NCBI GenBank assembly: GCA_965228125.1
Contig: OZ245791.1
Coordinates: 992,001-1,056,000 of the forward strand
DNA from: GWF2-38-69 sp965228125
Lineage (GTDB): Bacteria; Verrucomicrobiota; Lentisphaeria; Victivallales; GWF2-38-69
Length of the DNA: 64,000 nucleotides
Direction: 5' to 3'
This document shows, one piece after another, positions 27,091 to 37,204 of this stretch; within the stretch, counting starts at the first letter, position 1, and every line of letters begins with the position of its first letter. The notes under the pieces are model-generated. The model saw only the letters and a program-made list of their open reading frames with translations, did no database searches and had not been told where the DNA came from. A program made the translations under genes and the position numbers.

Positions 27091-27188
27091 GCCAAATTTT
27101 CCTTTCGCTTTCGTATTTATTATCAGAAAAAGCTGTTGTTTATTAAAAATTATTCAGTTAAAATCTAGATAAACAAGGGAGAATCTCA

Positions 27189-29165
27189 ATGAAAAAGATA
27201 TTAAGAATTACAGTCGCTATAATTGCTATCGCACAATTGTTATGCTCACTTGGCATGGCTGAATCAACTGTTAGTCCTGAACAAATCGCCGATACGCAAA
27301 TTAGGCAGGCTCTGTCTAATGGCGCATCTTCAGCGACCGTTGCCATAATGGACGGTAACGGGATAGTGTATGCTCAAGCGTTTGGCATGAGAGGTAAGGC
27401 TAATAGCATACCAGTAGATACTAGAACGCAATTCACTATAGGTTCGACAAGTAAAATTTTTGCTGCTGCTGCTATCTTGTTGTTGTGCGAAGATGGAAAA
27501 GTGCAGTTGGACAAACCTGTTATAGAATATCTGCCCGCCTTTAAAATGGCTGACCCTCGCTATAAAGATATTACCGTAAGAATGCTCCTTAATCACTCTT
27601 CCGGTATACCTGGGACAAACTACAAAGATTCCGAAACAAGCGTTAAGAACCGCCAATATATCGAACAGACTTTGGCATTACTTAGAAAGTGCAGTTTGAA
27701 ATCAGATCCAGGAGATATAAGTATCTATTCTAATGACGGACCTACATTGGCTGAGGCTCTAGTAGAGAAAGTTTCCGGCATGAGTTACTCTAATTTCCTG
27801 CAAGAAAAAATATTCAATAAATCTGATATGAAGAACACAAGTTGCTACTTCAAAGATGGAAACGAAAATATCGCTATTCAACATAAAGAAGGAAAAGCTA
27901 TACCTGTGTCCTACGTTAATCCGCTTGGTTCTGCAGGTATAGCTTCAACAGCTATTGACCTGTGCCATTTTGCACACGCCATGTGGAGCGGCAAATTGCT
28001 CAATAAAAAATTTCTGGCAGAATACTGCAAAGAGCAGTACGGACCTCATACTGCACTCACAGGTAAACCCTATGATAAATACGGATTGGGTTGGGATACA
28101 GTTTCAAAAGATGAATTCGCCAGCCAAGGCATTACCGTCATTGCCAAAGACGGAGATACTAACCAATTCCATTCATGCATCTTCACTGCTCCCGAAGAAA
28201 AACTGACGGTTGCCATAATCGCCTGCGGCCCGGCAGATGTTGTAGAAATTGCATTGAAAATCATGCAGGCGCTACTCGAAGAAAAAGGCTATGTACAAGC
28301 AGAAGTCAAAAAAACTTCTCAGCAATTCAAGGCAGTGATTCCTAATGATATGCTAAAATTCGAGGGCATTTATATGAACATGAAAGGCGGTGCCGCTTTC
28401 AAGGTCACGTTTGACAAGGCAACAAACATGGTCAGAGTTTTACCCTTTGAAAATGGCAAATTTATTAATCCTGGACCAGATAGTGACATTTATTTAATGA
28501 GTGACGGTTATTTCCATAACCCGCCTTTTACTTTTAAGTTTGTTGAGAATGATAAAGGCAAATACAAAGCAAAGTGCATGGTGAACTATGTCAATGGCTC
28601 TGACGGTTGCTCTGTCCTTATGCAAATGCTGCAACCTCTTCAACACCCTTTCCCGACAAAAAATTTTGGTAATAGGTCATGGCTGTCATCTAACCTCTTG
28701 TATTATGACCTAAGTCCTGCTCCTTTTGTCATAAGTTCTGAGGTAGATGGACTGCCCGGATATATCGGCATAAACAATGACATCTTAAGACTTACCGGAG
28801 AGACTACAGCGACATCTGCTTTGCCATATTTGCGTGACACCAAGGAGGCTTCGCTTGTCGAAAAAAATGGGAAACAGTACTTAAACGTTCTTAACTACCT
28901 GTATTCTGATAGCAAAAATACTATGAGTTTGCAACCTCAAGAAAAAGTAGTAATAGGAAAAGAAGGGTACAATGAATGGCGCTCTGCCGATAAGGATTTT
29001 ATCCTTGACTGTTCCGTTCCTGCAAAATCCAGGATTCTTGTAATCTCAGCCAATGGGAAGATTCTCTACGACAGTCTGTTGGAAGGATTTAAACCCTTCG
29101 AATTAAAAAAAGGGGACTTTGTCAGTTTTATAGGACAACCAAGCAGTAAATTTGTTTTACGATAA
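27189..29165 (+). CDS. Exported serine hydrolase, class C beta-lactamase fold
   Basis: 658-aa penicillin-binding-like hydrolase. A signal peptide (about 1-24) sends it out of the cytoplasm. The catalytic domain (about 35-370) has the SxxK motif in IGSTSKIF (S86, K89) and a YSN in place of YxN (ISIYSNDGPTL). The third motif appears as KDGDTNQFHS, in place of KTG or HxG. A further region of about 280 residues follows, probably beta-rich. AGGGAGA lies 7 nt before the ATG. Family members act as D-aminopeptidases, esterases or beta-lactamases; this sequence does not discriminate among them. Confidence 0.82.
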   Translation: MKKILRITVAIIAIAQLLCSLGMAESTVSPEQIADTQIRQALSNGASSATVAIMDGNGIVYAQAFGMRGKANSIPVDTRTQFTIGSTSKIFAAAAILLLCEDGKVQLDKPVIEYLPAFKMADPRYKDITVRMLLNHSSGIPGTNYKDSETSVKNRQYIEQTLALLRKCSLKSDPGDISIYSNDGPTLAEALVEKVSGMSYSNFLQEKIFNKSDMKNTSCYFKDGNENIAIQHKEGKAIPVSYVNPLGSAGIASTAIDLCHFAHAMWSGKLLNKKFLAEYCKEQYGPHTALTGKPYDKYGLGWDTVSKDEFASQGITVIAKDGDTNQFHSCIFTAPEEKLTVAIIACGPADVVEIALKIMQALLEEKGYVQAEVKKTSQQFKAVIPNDMLKFEGIYMNMKGGAAFKVTFDKATNMVRVLPFENGKFINPGPDSDIYLMSDGYFHNPPFTFKFVENDKGKYKAKCMVNYVNGSDGCSVLMQMLQPLQHPFPTKNFGNRSWLSSNLLYYDLSPAPFVISSEVDGLPGYIGINNDILRLTGETTATSALPYLRDTKEASLVEKNGKQYLNVLNYLYSDSKNTMSLQPQEKVVIGKEGYNEWRSADKDFILDCSVPAKSRILVISANGKILYDSLLEGFKPFELKKGDFVSFIGQPSSKFVLR

Positions 29166-29225
29166 ATTATATATAATACGATAAGCTAGCAATTCAGTGA
29201 AACTCAAATTCAGGAAATGGAATAT

Positions 29226-29387
29226 ATGATCGGATACATCATTACCTCAGTAATAGTACTCTGTGCCATTTTGTACCTATGCAAAGTTATCTACAAAGCC
29301 TATTCCGGCAAAGGTAACTCTTGCGGCTGTGGATGCAACTGTTCAAGTAAGTCCTGTTCAAATCCCAGTTCCGAAAAAAAGAAATAA
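29226..29387 (+). CDS. Cys-rich membrane microprotein, FeoB-associated-like
   Basis: 53-aa protein: one N-terminal membrane helix (about 3-22), a short basic segment, then a cysteine cluster (SCGCGCNCSSKSC) and a Lys tail. This matches the layout of the FeoB-associated Cys-rich membrane protein family, found beside FeoB iron transporters. AGGAA sits 9 nt before the ATG, which supports translation. No feoA or feoB is near; the gene stands between a serine hydrolase and an ABC exporter. A role in metal handling is inferred from the cysteines. Confidence 0.72.
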   Translation: MIGYIITSVIVLCAILYLCKVIYKAYSGKGNSCGCGCNCSSKSCSNPSSEKKK

Positions 29388-29412
29388 CGTTCTTGGAAAA
29401 TAAACCCTTTTG

Positions 29413-29450
29413 GCTATACTTCTCATTGTATAGCATCGTTTTCTGTTTTT
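29413..29450 (+). terminator. Probable terminator after Cys-rich microprotein
   Basis: GCTATAC and GTATAGC form a perfect 7-bp stem around an 8-nt loop, followed by a T-rich run (ATCGTTTTCTGTTTTTT). The stem is AT-rich, so strength is uncertain. It lies 26 bp after the microprotein stop and before the ABC operon. Confidence 0.45.
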
Positions 29451-29507
29451 TGTAATTCTTAATCAAGTCTACAATATAAACACCCAATATTTTTCATAAG
29501 AGAGGAA

Positions 29508-30218
29508 ATGGATAAATCAAAAAACATAGTTTTACGCAACATTAAGAAAACGTATTCGATGGGAGAATTATCCGTACAGGTACTTAAAGGAATGGACCTC
29601 GAAATCATTCAAGGAGAAATTACTGTAATTATCGGAGCCTCCGGTTCAGGAAAAACAACCCTTCTGAATATCCTTGGAGGAATAGATAAACCAACTGAAG
29701 GAAATATATATTTTAATGATCAGGACATAACCAAATTCTCAGAAAGTGAGCTTACGCAGTACAGAAGAAAACATGTCGGGTTTGTTTTTCAGTTCTACAA
29801 CCTGATTCCCACCCTTACAGCAGTTGAAAATGTGCAGGTAGCCACAGAAATATCTGCCAATCCCATGGACCCTATTGAAGCTCTCAGGCTTGTCGGCATG
29901 GAGGATAGAGTCAATTATTTCCCTGCCCAGTTGTCTGGCGGGCAACAGCAAAGAGTTTCCATAGCAAGGGCCATATCAAAAAACCCGGCTCTTATACTTT
30001 GCGATGAACCTACCGGTGCTCTTGATACCAGCACGGGACAGTTAATACTCAAAACTCTTGTTGACGTAAATAGAAAAATAGGGGCAACCATCGTCATCAT
30101 CACTCATAATACTCCGATTTCACAGCTTGCCCATAAGGTAATAAAAATAGATAGCGGGCTCATCACTCATACTAACTGCAATGAGAAAACTATATCTCCA
30201 GAGGATATACAGTGGTGA
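29508..30218 (+). CDS. ABC transporter ATPase, MacB/LolD type
   Basis: Cytoplasmic nucleotide-binding subunit, 236 aa, that powers the next gene's permease. Walker A is GASGSGKTT (43-51), the Q-loop is in FQFYNLIPTLTAVENV, the signature LSGGQ is 142-146, Walker B is LILCDE, and the H-loop is ITHN. The sequence is typical of the type VII exporters MacB, LolD and FtsE, which do mechanical work on the periplasmic side. GAGAGG lies a few bases before the ATG. Its end overlaps the permease start. Confidence 0.93.
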   Translation: MDKSKNIVLRNIKKTYSMGELSVQVLKGMDLEIIQGEITVIIGASGSGKTTLLNILGGIDKPTEGNIYFNDQDITKFSESELTQYRRKHVGFVFQFYNLIPTLTAVENVQVATEISANPMDPIEALRLVGMEDRVNYFPAQLSGGQQQRVSIARAISKNPALILCDEPTGALDTSTGQLILKTLVDVNRKIGATIVIITHNTPISQLAHKVIKIDSGLITHTNCNEKTISPEDIQW

Positions 30219-32590
30219 CCGTTCTCCTCAGAAAAACAAGGCGAGAGTTGTTCCTGTCAAAAGGGATGATAGCCGCCATTGTCTGCATAATAGCCGTCGG
30301 TACCGGCCTTCTTATAGGGATGTATTCAACTTTCAAGGATCTTGACACTGCCAAAATTTCCTATTATTCGAAATGCAGGATGGCGGATTTCTGGATAGAT
30401 GCAAAAAAGGTACCTCTATCCGTTCTTAATACAATTAATACAGTAGGCTGTTCAGAGATCAGAACAAGAATATCATTCCCCGTGTTAGTAGATTTGCCTA
30501 ACGCAAAAAGACCAGTAAGCGGGCTTGCAATGTCGCTTCCCGACAAACCTGAACATGTAATCAACTCTATTATTATCAGAAGCGGCAGTTATTTTTCCAA
30601 CACTTCCCCAAATGAAGTAATAGTGTCCGAAAAGTTTGCCAATGCCAGAAATATAGTCCCTGGAGATTCCATAGATTTGATAATGAAAGGGCAGTTGAAG
30701 AAGCTTTATGTTATCGGGACGGCAATAAGCAGCGAATTTGTCTATATGACCCCACCAGGCTCAATCTGCCCTGACCCTAACAATTATGGCGTATTCTGGA
30801 TTAAAAGAAGTTTCGCAGAAAACACTTTTGCCTTTCAAGGATCCTGCAATTCTATCGTAGGGATATTGACTCCTGAATCAAAACTCCATCCCGATGAAGT
30901 GATAAACAAAATCGTTAAACAAATCAACCCGTATGGAGTCCTAAACCACACTAGCCTCTCCGAACAATATTCCAATCTTTCTCTAGTAGCCGAATTAGGC
31001 GGATTAATGACTATGTCAATAGCGATGCCTTTAATCTTCCTTGCTATTTCAGCTCTTGTTTTAAATATCCTTATGCTGCGTCTGGCGGAGCAGCGCAGAG
31101 TTGAGACAGGCACATTGAAAGCCTTGGGCGTGAGCAACGGAGAAATTTTGAATCAATGTCTTCTTTTTAGCGGTTTTATAGGATTGTGCGGAGGCATAGC
31201 AGGATGCGTCATAGGATTCGTACTTTCATCCCAGATGGTCAAAATGTACCAGGGATTTTTCACCTTTCCCGATCTAAGAAATTCTGTTTATCCCAGCATA
31301 ATGTTTCTGGCTATTGTTATATCAATAGTTTTTTCTGTTCTGGGGGCAATAAAGGGAACCTCAGGCATATTAAAACTCAGCCCGGCTGAATCAATGAAGC
31401 CTCCGCCGCCACAAATAATAAAAGGCATTTTTATAGAAAGAATTCCATGGCTTTGGAAAAAATTTGATTTCGCGTGGCAGCTTGTTTTACGCAGCATATT
31501 TAGAAACACATTTAGGACTATTTCCGGAATAATAGCCTCTGCTTTCGGGGCAGCTATGGTTTTTCTTGCCATAGGAATGTACCAGTCGCTTGAATACATG
31601 CTTGATTTCCAGTTCGAAAAAGTCGTTAAGTACGATTATATGATTTCATTGCAGGATTTTAATTCGATAGACGCCGCTCAGGACTTAAAGAAATTTCCAG
31701 GAATTTATTACACGGAACCTCAGCTCAATATTTCCGGCACTTTCACCAACGGAAGATTTTCAAAACAGGGAAACATATCAGGGATAATAAAAAATTCTAA
31801 ACTGATACACCCTTGTCTAATTTCAGGTAAACGACTTATTATTCCAAGTTCAGGCATATTAATGTCTGACAAAATTGCCTCAGATCTTGGACTCAAAGCC
31901 GGTGATATAGTAGATTTTACGCCTTCACAGGGATTGAGAAAAACCAGCCAGATCAGAATCGCCGGCATCATTGACAGTACTTTCGGGCTTCCGGTTTATG
32001 CAAGTTTCCATTATCTGAACAAAATACTCTCTCAGGAGAGTACCCTGAACAGTATTTTAATTGACGCAAAACAAACTCCTGAAGAGAAAAGCCAATTCCT
32101 GAAAAAACTAATTCAATGCCCTGCAATTTCTTCAGTAAATATTACGGCAGAAACTCGTAATGAAATAGACAATCAGCTTATTTCCAGTTTAACAGGGACC
32201 ACTTATGTCATGATACTTTTTGCCGCTGTCATATTTTTGTGTTCAATTTTGAACTCTTCTCTGATATCTATTTCAGAAAGAAAAAGAGAAATAGCCACAT
32301 TGAGAGTACTGGGATACACCGCTAGGGAAACAGGAAAAATATTTTTCAGGGAAATTGTTTCAATAAACCTGCTGGGAAGCATACTCGGACTTCCTATCGG
32401 CTACTGGATGCTTGACTATATGTGCCTTATGTATCAGAATAATGCATATTCGATGCCGTGCATAACAAACTATTTCACTGTTTCAATGACTTTAATGATC
32501 TCAATATTATTTATCCTGATTTCATTTACGATTGTACGCAGGAATATAAACAAACTTGAATGGCCTGAGGCCTTGAAATTAAAAGAATAA
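30212..32590 (+). CDS. ABC transporter permease with two FtsX-like domains
   Basis: 792-aa inner-membrane permease. An N-terminal helix (about 18-38) precedes a large periplasmic domain, then FtsX-type three-helix blocks occur twice: near 265-390 (AEQRRVETGTLKALGVSNGEIL) and at the C-terminus (ISERKREIATLRVLGYTARETG). This is the DevC/LolC-like duplicated arrangement rather than the single-block MacB. Translation starts at GTG 30212 or the adjacent GTG 30215, overlapping the ATPase gene by 4-7 bp, which implies coupling. Substrate is unknown; an HlyD-type adaptor gene follows. Confidence 0.9.
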   Translation: MVTVLLRKTRRELFLSKGMIAAIVCIIAVGTGLLIGMYSTFKDLDTAKISYYSKCRMADFWIDAKKVPLSVLNTINTVGCSEIRTRISFPVLVDLPNAKRPVSGLAMSLPDKPEHVINSIIIRSGSYFSNTSPNEVIVSEKFANARNIVPGDSIDLIMKGQLKKLYVIGTAISSEFVYMTPPGSICPDPNNYGVFWIKRSFAENTFAFQGSCNSIVGILTPESKLHPDEVINKIVKQINPYGVLNHTSLSEQYSNLSLVAELGGLMTMSIAMPLIFLAISALVLNILMLRLAEQRRVETGTLKALGVSNGEILNQCLLFSGFIGLCGGIAGCVIGFVLSSQMVKMYQGFFTFPDLRNSVYPSIMFLAIVISIVFSVLGAIKGTSGILKLSPAESMKPPPPQIIKGIFIERIPWLWKKFDFAWQLVLRSIFRNTFRTISGIIASAFGAAMVFLAIGMYQSLEYMLDFQFEKVVKYDYMISLQDFNSIDAAQDLKKFPGIYYTEPQLNISGTFTNGRFSKQGNISGIIKNSKLIHPCLISGKRLIIPSSGILMSDKIASDLGLKAGDIVDFTPSQGLRKTSQIRIAGIIDSTFGLPVYASFHYLNKILSQESTLNSILIDAKQTPEEKSQFLKKLIQCPAISSVNITAETRNEIDNQLISSLTGTTYVMILFAAVIFLCSILNSSLISISERKREIATLRVLGYTARETGKIFFREIVSINLLGSILGLPIGYWMLDYMCLMYQNNAYSMPCITNYFTVSMTLMISILFILISFTIVRRNINKLEWPEALKLKE

Positions 32591-32616
32591 TTTAAAATAT
32601 ATTTATGGAGAACTCT

Positions 32617-33960
32617 ATGAAGAAGAAAAGAATCATTACAATCCTAATACTAGTAGCCGTAGTTATCATTTTAGTATATTCTTTCATGCCGGCGCCTCTT
32701 CAAGTAGAGGCAGCTAAAGTAAGAAAAGAAACTATTTACAGTTATGTTGAGCAACGTTCTGAAACGTCTCTGCCATTTGTTTACAAGGCTACAATGCCTT
32801 TCGATGGAATTATAGAAACCATCAAAGTCAAAACCGGCGATATGGTCAAAACCGGCGACACTGTCGTCATTGTAAACCAAAATACTATTAAAGCCAGAAT
32901 AGCCGAAACTCAGGCAAAGATTAACATGGCAAACGCCAGCATTAATGTCCTGGAAAATAATGCCATAGAAAATACGGCGCTTACCGAATCAACAGGCTGG
33001 ATCGAAACAATGAAAACCATCGTGGCAATTTCTAAGGAAAAAATAACAGCAAGTGAAGCTCAGCTCAAATATGCCGACCAATTCAAGGAAGCTATTCTTA
33101 AAAGCGGCCAGGGATTCAGCCGTATCCAGGATTTTGACGCAATAATGAAGGCTGCAGTAAGCAAACAAGATTTTGTACAATCTACGCTGGAAACGAAAGC
33201 TTTTGAATTAGTTCATACAATATTTACTCTGGCACCTGTTTATATCAATGAATACATGAACAGGAAGACTCTGCAAAAAGCGGTGCTGCTCTGCGAAATA
33301 GAAGGCTACAAAGCCACATTATCTGAGCTTAACTATCAATTAGGCCAGACTGAAATAAAAAGTTCCGTTGATGGAATCGTTCTGGCACAATACATAAAAA
33401 ACAATTCTTTCCAGAATGCAGGCACAGATATATTGGACATTGGCGACATGAGAAACCTGGAAATCACATCCGATGTGCTCACTTCAGATGCGTTGGGCAT
33501 TAAGGTTGGCTGCAAAACTGAAATTTACGGTGGAGCCCTCGGAGAAAATAACATAATAAAAGGCAAAGTCATTCAGGTAGAACCACAGGCGTTCACAAAA
33601 GTGTCATCACTAGGAGTAGATGAACAAAGAGTAAACGTAAAAATCGCTCTGGACAAAAACCAATCTGAAAACCTCAACGTTTTGCCTAAAATTCTTGGCA
33701 ATAAATACAGAGTTTACGCCAAAATTTTTACAGCAGAAAGAAACAATGCTCTAGTTATACCAAGGACAGCTCTACTTAAAAACAACTCTGGGGAGTGGCA
33801 GGTATTTGCTATAAAAAAAAGCAAAGCAATACTGACAAATGTAACAGTAGGTATCATTAACGATAATTACGCTGAAATATTAACCGGGCTTGAAGCAAGT
33901 ATGGAAGTAGTAATTTCACCGCCATCATCTTTAACAAATAATTCTAGCGTAAAATACTGA
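32617..33960 (+). CDS. HlyD/MacA-type periplasmic adaptor
   Basis: 447-aa membrane-fusion protein that links the ABC permease to an outer-membrane exit. An N-terminal anchor (about 6-23) is followed by a lipoyl-like half (DGIIETIKVKTGDMVKTGDTV), a long helical hairpin, the second lipoyl half (IKSSVDGIVLAQYIKN) and beta domains. I chose the ATG at 32617 because GGAG lies 6 nt upstream; an ATG at 32605 adds four residues and has no such site. With the two preceding genes it makes a tripartite exporter. No TolC-like gene is in the window. Confidence 0.88.
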   Translation: MKKKRIITILILVAVVIILVYSFMPAPLQVEAAKVRKETIYSYVEQRSETSLPFVYKATMPFDGIIETIKVKTGDMVKTGDTVVIVNQNTIKARIAETQAKINMANASINVLENNAIENTALTESTGWIETMKTIVAISKEKITASEAQLKYADQFKEAILKSGQGFSRIQDFDAIMKAAVSKQDFVQSTLETKAFELVHTIFTLAPVYINEYMNRKTLQKAVLLCEIEGYKATLSELNYQLGQTEIKSSVDGIVLAQYIKNNSFQNAGTDILDIGDMRNLEITSDVLTSDALGIKVGCKTEIYGGALGENNIIKGKVIQVEPQAFTKVSSLGVDEQRVNVKIALDKNQSENLNVLPKILGNKYRVYAKIFTAERNNALVIPRTALLKNNSGEWQVFAIKKSKAILTNVTVGIINDNYAEILTGLEASMEVVISPPSSLTNNSSVKY

Positions 33961-34001
33961 TTAATCCTGTTTATTAATAAATTTCTAATTGCTATAAAAC
34001 T

Positions 34002-35399
34002 ATGACTGTATTCAGAAGTTTTACTTCCTTAGTATTTAAAAAACCTAAACAAGTCTATGTACTTCTTTTTTCTGGGGTTGTAATCGGTGGATTAACCGGA
34101 CTTATAGGAAGTGTATTCCAACTTGCAATAGTATACTTGGAAAAATTCAGAAGTTACCTTTTGACATTCGGAGTCCAAAACGAAATATGGCAGTGGGGGC
34201 TCCCTATTATTTTCACTCTTACCTGTTTGATAGTCTCATTACTCCTTGTCAGACGATTTGCCCCTGAAACAGCGGGAAGCGGTGTTCAGGAAATTGAAGG
34301 AACATTAAGCGAAAAAAGGACGCTCAAATGGCATAGAGTGCTACCAGTTAAATTCATCGGAGGTATCCTCTCTCTTTCTGGCGGTATGGTAGCAGGCAGA
34401 GAAGGCCCGACCATCCAAATGGGCGGTGCTATCGGGGAAATGTTAAGCAAAAAATTTAGAATAGAACCAGGATTTGCTCACACATTTATTGCCGCGGGCG
34501 CCGCAGCAGGGTTATCAGCCGCATTCAATGCTCCTTTGGCAGGTATTTTATTCGTCATTGAGGAGATGCGGCCTCATTTCAAGTATAGCTTCATGTCTAT
34601 GCAATGTGTCATTCTGGCTTCTGTAGCAAGCGCAATCGTTTTGAGAATGATAATGGGGGCGCAGCCTGATATACCCATGATGGTTTTTATACAGCCACCA
34701 ATAGCATCAATATGGCTCTTTGTCATTTTCGGCTGTATTTTTGGTATAATGGGCGTCATCTTTAATAAATATCTACTCAAGACTTTGGACTATTTTACAT
34801 ATAGAAAGCCAAAGATTTACTGGGCAAATATTGTTCTTGTGGGCATAGTCGTAGGTGTTCTGACTAAGGCCTATCCTGAAGTAATAGGCGGCGGATATGC
34901 TGTTATCCCACAAGCTCTGAAAATGCAGTTGCCGTTACTGTCTCTAATATTGATTTTTTTCATCAGAGTGGGAACCACATGGACATGCTACGGTACAGGT
35001 ATGCCTGGTGGGATATTCGCGCCTATGCTGGCACTCGGTACAACTTTCGGCATGTGGTTCGGACACTATGCTTATATGTTCTTCCCTGATATGATAAGCC
35101 ATCCGGGAATTTTTGCAGTAGCAGGAATGAGCGCGCTTTTTACTGCAACTGTCGGCGCACCGCTTACAGGAATAATACTAGTAGCGGAAATGACATCAAA
35201 TTATAACCTGCTTCTCCCACTGATATTGACATGCTTCAGCGCCACAATCGTATCTTACCTTCTAGGCGGCACTCCAATATATGAGTCTTTGCTTGTAAGA
35301 ACTCTTCGTATAGCTAAGGAAAAAGGTGAAAGAATATTATTGAACAAAGAAAAACCTTCGCAAAGAAAAATACGCAAACACCATCCTACCAAGGATTGA
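34002..35399 (+). CDS. clcA: ClC chloride/proton antiporter, ClcA-like
   Basis: 465-aa inner-membrane ClC protein that exchanges chloride for protons, in acid resistance in other bacteria. It follows E. coli ClcA closely: GSGVQE (S93 for the chloride-binding serine), GREGP (gating E134), VIEEMR (internal proton glutamate E188), GGIFAP and the APLTGIILVAEMT block. All residues expected of a coupled exchanger are present. It has no CBS domains. Its 3' end faces a second ClC gene 17 bp away. Confidence 0.92.
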   Translation: MTVFRSFTSLVFKKPKQVYVLLFSGVVIGGLTGLIGSVFQLAIVYLEKFRSYLLTFGVQNEIWQWGLPIIFTLTCLIVSLLLVRRFAPETAGSGVQEIEGTLSEKRTLKWHRVLPVKFIGGILSLSGGMVAGREGPTIQMGGAIGEMLSKKFRIEPGFAHTFIAAGAAAGLSAAFNAPLAGILFVIEEMRPHFKYSFMSMQCVILASVASAIVLRMIMGAQPDIPMMVFIQPPIASIWLFVIFGCIFGIMGVIFNKYLLKTLDYFTYRKPKIYWANIVLVGIVVGVLTKAYPEVIGGGYAVIPQALKMQLPLLSLILIFFIRVGTTWTCYGTGMPGGIFAPMLALGTTFGMWFGHYAYMFFPDMISHPGIFAVAGMSALFTATVGAPLTGIILVAEMTSNYNLLLPLILTCFSATIVSYLLGGTPIYESLLVRTLRIAKEKGERILLNKEKPSQRKIRKHHPTKD

Positions 35400-35416
35400 T
35401 AGAATATATGTAAACA

Positions 35417-37204
35417 TCAGTTTAACCAGTTATATTCCTGCATTGTAAGGTTTTCTATCTCGCTTCTTGTTATGATACCTTGAACAGAATATGGTTTATC
35501 TATTCTGGCGCGTCTGGATATTATGGCATATTCCAATTCGTTATCCTGCATAGCTTTGGTTATTTCAAGGAAACTGGTTCCCCGTGTAAATAACATTACT
35601 TTCTGACAAATATGCTCTCTGAATATTTCTATTGTTTTTTCATTTACAATCGGGCTTCTCATTACACCAATAATGCGGCCTTTTTCTGTTATGACAATAA
35701 AATTTTTCAGTATAGTCCTTTCTTTATCCGAACTATGTTCGTATGCGTTTTCGAGACTTTTCACAGAGAAAGAATCAGACATTATATTATGGGCGTTGAT
35801 TGCGGGAATAATGGCAGCCTGCAGACCTTCAGGGACAATTAATCCTTTTTCTTTTAAAGACATAGCATAAACATTGTCGGTTCTGAGCATCTTCCTTACA
35901 ACAAAAGCTATTGCTGCTGTAATTATCACAGGCAACACATAATGAATATTGCCGAAAAGTTCAAACACAGCAATAATACCAGTCAGAAAAGCGCCTATCG
36001 TAGAAGAAATCAGCCCTGCCATACCTGCCATTACAAAAACCAATGGCTCCAAATGCAAACCAGGATCGATAAGATTAATAAAGTGGTAACAAAAACCGCC
36101 AAACACTGCCCCAATAAACATCAGAGGCGTAAATATCCCCCCGGAAGATCCCGAACCTACAGTCAATGACGTTGCAAATATCTTCAAAAAAACAAGTAAA
36201 AGCAGGAACCAAGGGCTAAGAATATTACTGCTAAGTACATCAAGCACGGCATACTCACCTAGCCCGTCAACATAATATTTGCCTGTATATGAAATCATCA
36301 AATATAAGATAATGCCAACAAGAAACATCCCTGACATATGCCTGATATACTTGTTCTTCATTCTCGAAAAAAATCGCTCAATGTATTTATAACTCTTTAT
36401 ATAAAAAACGGACAACAACCCTGTAGCTACTCCAAGAACTATAAAGATAAGGATTTCGTGCAGAGGAATACTTTGAAATCTGGAGACAATAGTTGAAAGG
36501 AAAAAAGTAGGTTCAACCCCGAAAAAGAGCCTGTATATATAAACGGCTGTAACAGTGCAAACTGCTATAGGGAACAAACTTGATATATTGACTGTGACAA
36601 GGATAAGCTCTATGGCAAAAACTATTCCAGTTAATGGCGCATTCAAACAAGTGGCCAGCGCTGCCGCTCCACCTGCTGATATCAGGATATTGCGTTGTTT
36701 TTTTGACAGGGATTCCTTATTGCTTATGCCTTCTGCCACGCTTGTTCCTACTTGGATATAAGGCGACTCATTCCCTGCTGAACCGCCTGTACCGATAGAA
36801 ATAGCGGCAGAAAAGCCCATAATTATACCGCCTACGGTTCTCTTTTTTTCCTTTGCATGATAAAGCCTGCTAATTACTTCGGGCACACCGTGCCCTTCAG
36901 GGTTTTTAACGAAAGTCTTTATAAGCCAAACAAGCAAAAAAGCACCGATTACAGGTACAAATATTATGAACACGCCCCAAGTGCTTGCAGGTGTATCCTG
37001 ATCTGGCCTATAGGAAAAGGAAAACTTGCCAAAAAATGAGAGATTAAAAATCACTGCTATCATATAACGAAAAACAATGGTCGCTGTTCCCACAATCGCT
37101 CCGATGGCAATACTCAAAAGCCCCATTCTAAGAACTGGAAGTTCTTTGTTTTGATAAACCAATTTCTCTGTATTGTTTTTAGCTTTGTCTTTTCTCTTAC
37201 CCAC
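35417..37204 (-). CDS. Second ClC protein with CBS domains, channel-like motifs
   Basis: 595-aa ClC protein with a membrane domain (about 25-450) and a C-terminal CBS-pair region (about 465-590). The first selectivity motif is GHGVP (H105 replacing serine), the gate motif is GNESP (E146 kept), and the position of ClcA's internal proton glutamate is L200 (FAIEL). Loss of that glutamate is typical of ClC channels, so this one may be a channel rather than an antiporter; the anion is uncertain. Translation starts at GTG 37204, overlapping the last 8 bp of miaA, in an lspA-miaA-clc operon. Confidence 0.88.
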   Translation of the reverse strand: MGKRKDKAKNNTEKLVYQNKELPVLRMGLLSIAIGAIVGTATIVFRYMIAVIFNLSFFGKFSFSYRPDQDTPASTWGVFIIFVPVIGAFLLVWLIKTFVKNPEGHGVPEVISRLYHAKEKKRTVGGIIMGFSAAISIGTGGSAGNESPYIQVGTSVAEGISNKESLSKKQRNILISAGGAAALATCLNAPLTGIVFAIELILVTVNISSLFPIAVCTVTAVYIYRLFFGVEPTFFLSTIVSRFQSIPLHEILIFIVLGVATGLLSVFYIKSYKYIERFFSRMKNKYIRHMSGMFLVGIILYLMISYTGKYYVDGLGEYAVLDVLSSNILSPWFLLLLVFLKIFATSLTVGSGSSGGIFTPLMFIGAVFGGFCYHFINLIDPGLHLEPLVFVMAGMAGLISSTIGAFLTGIIAVFELFGNIHYVLPVIITAAIAFVVRKMLRTDNVYAMSLKEKGLIVPEGLQAAIIPAINAHNIMSDSFSVKSLENAYEHSSDKERTILKNFIVITEKGRIIGVMRSPIVNEKTIEIFREHICQKVMLFTRGTSFLEITKAMQDNELEYAIISRRARIDKPYSVQGIITRSEIENLTMQEYNWLN

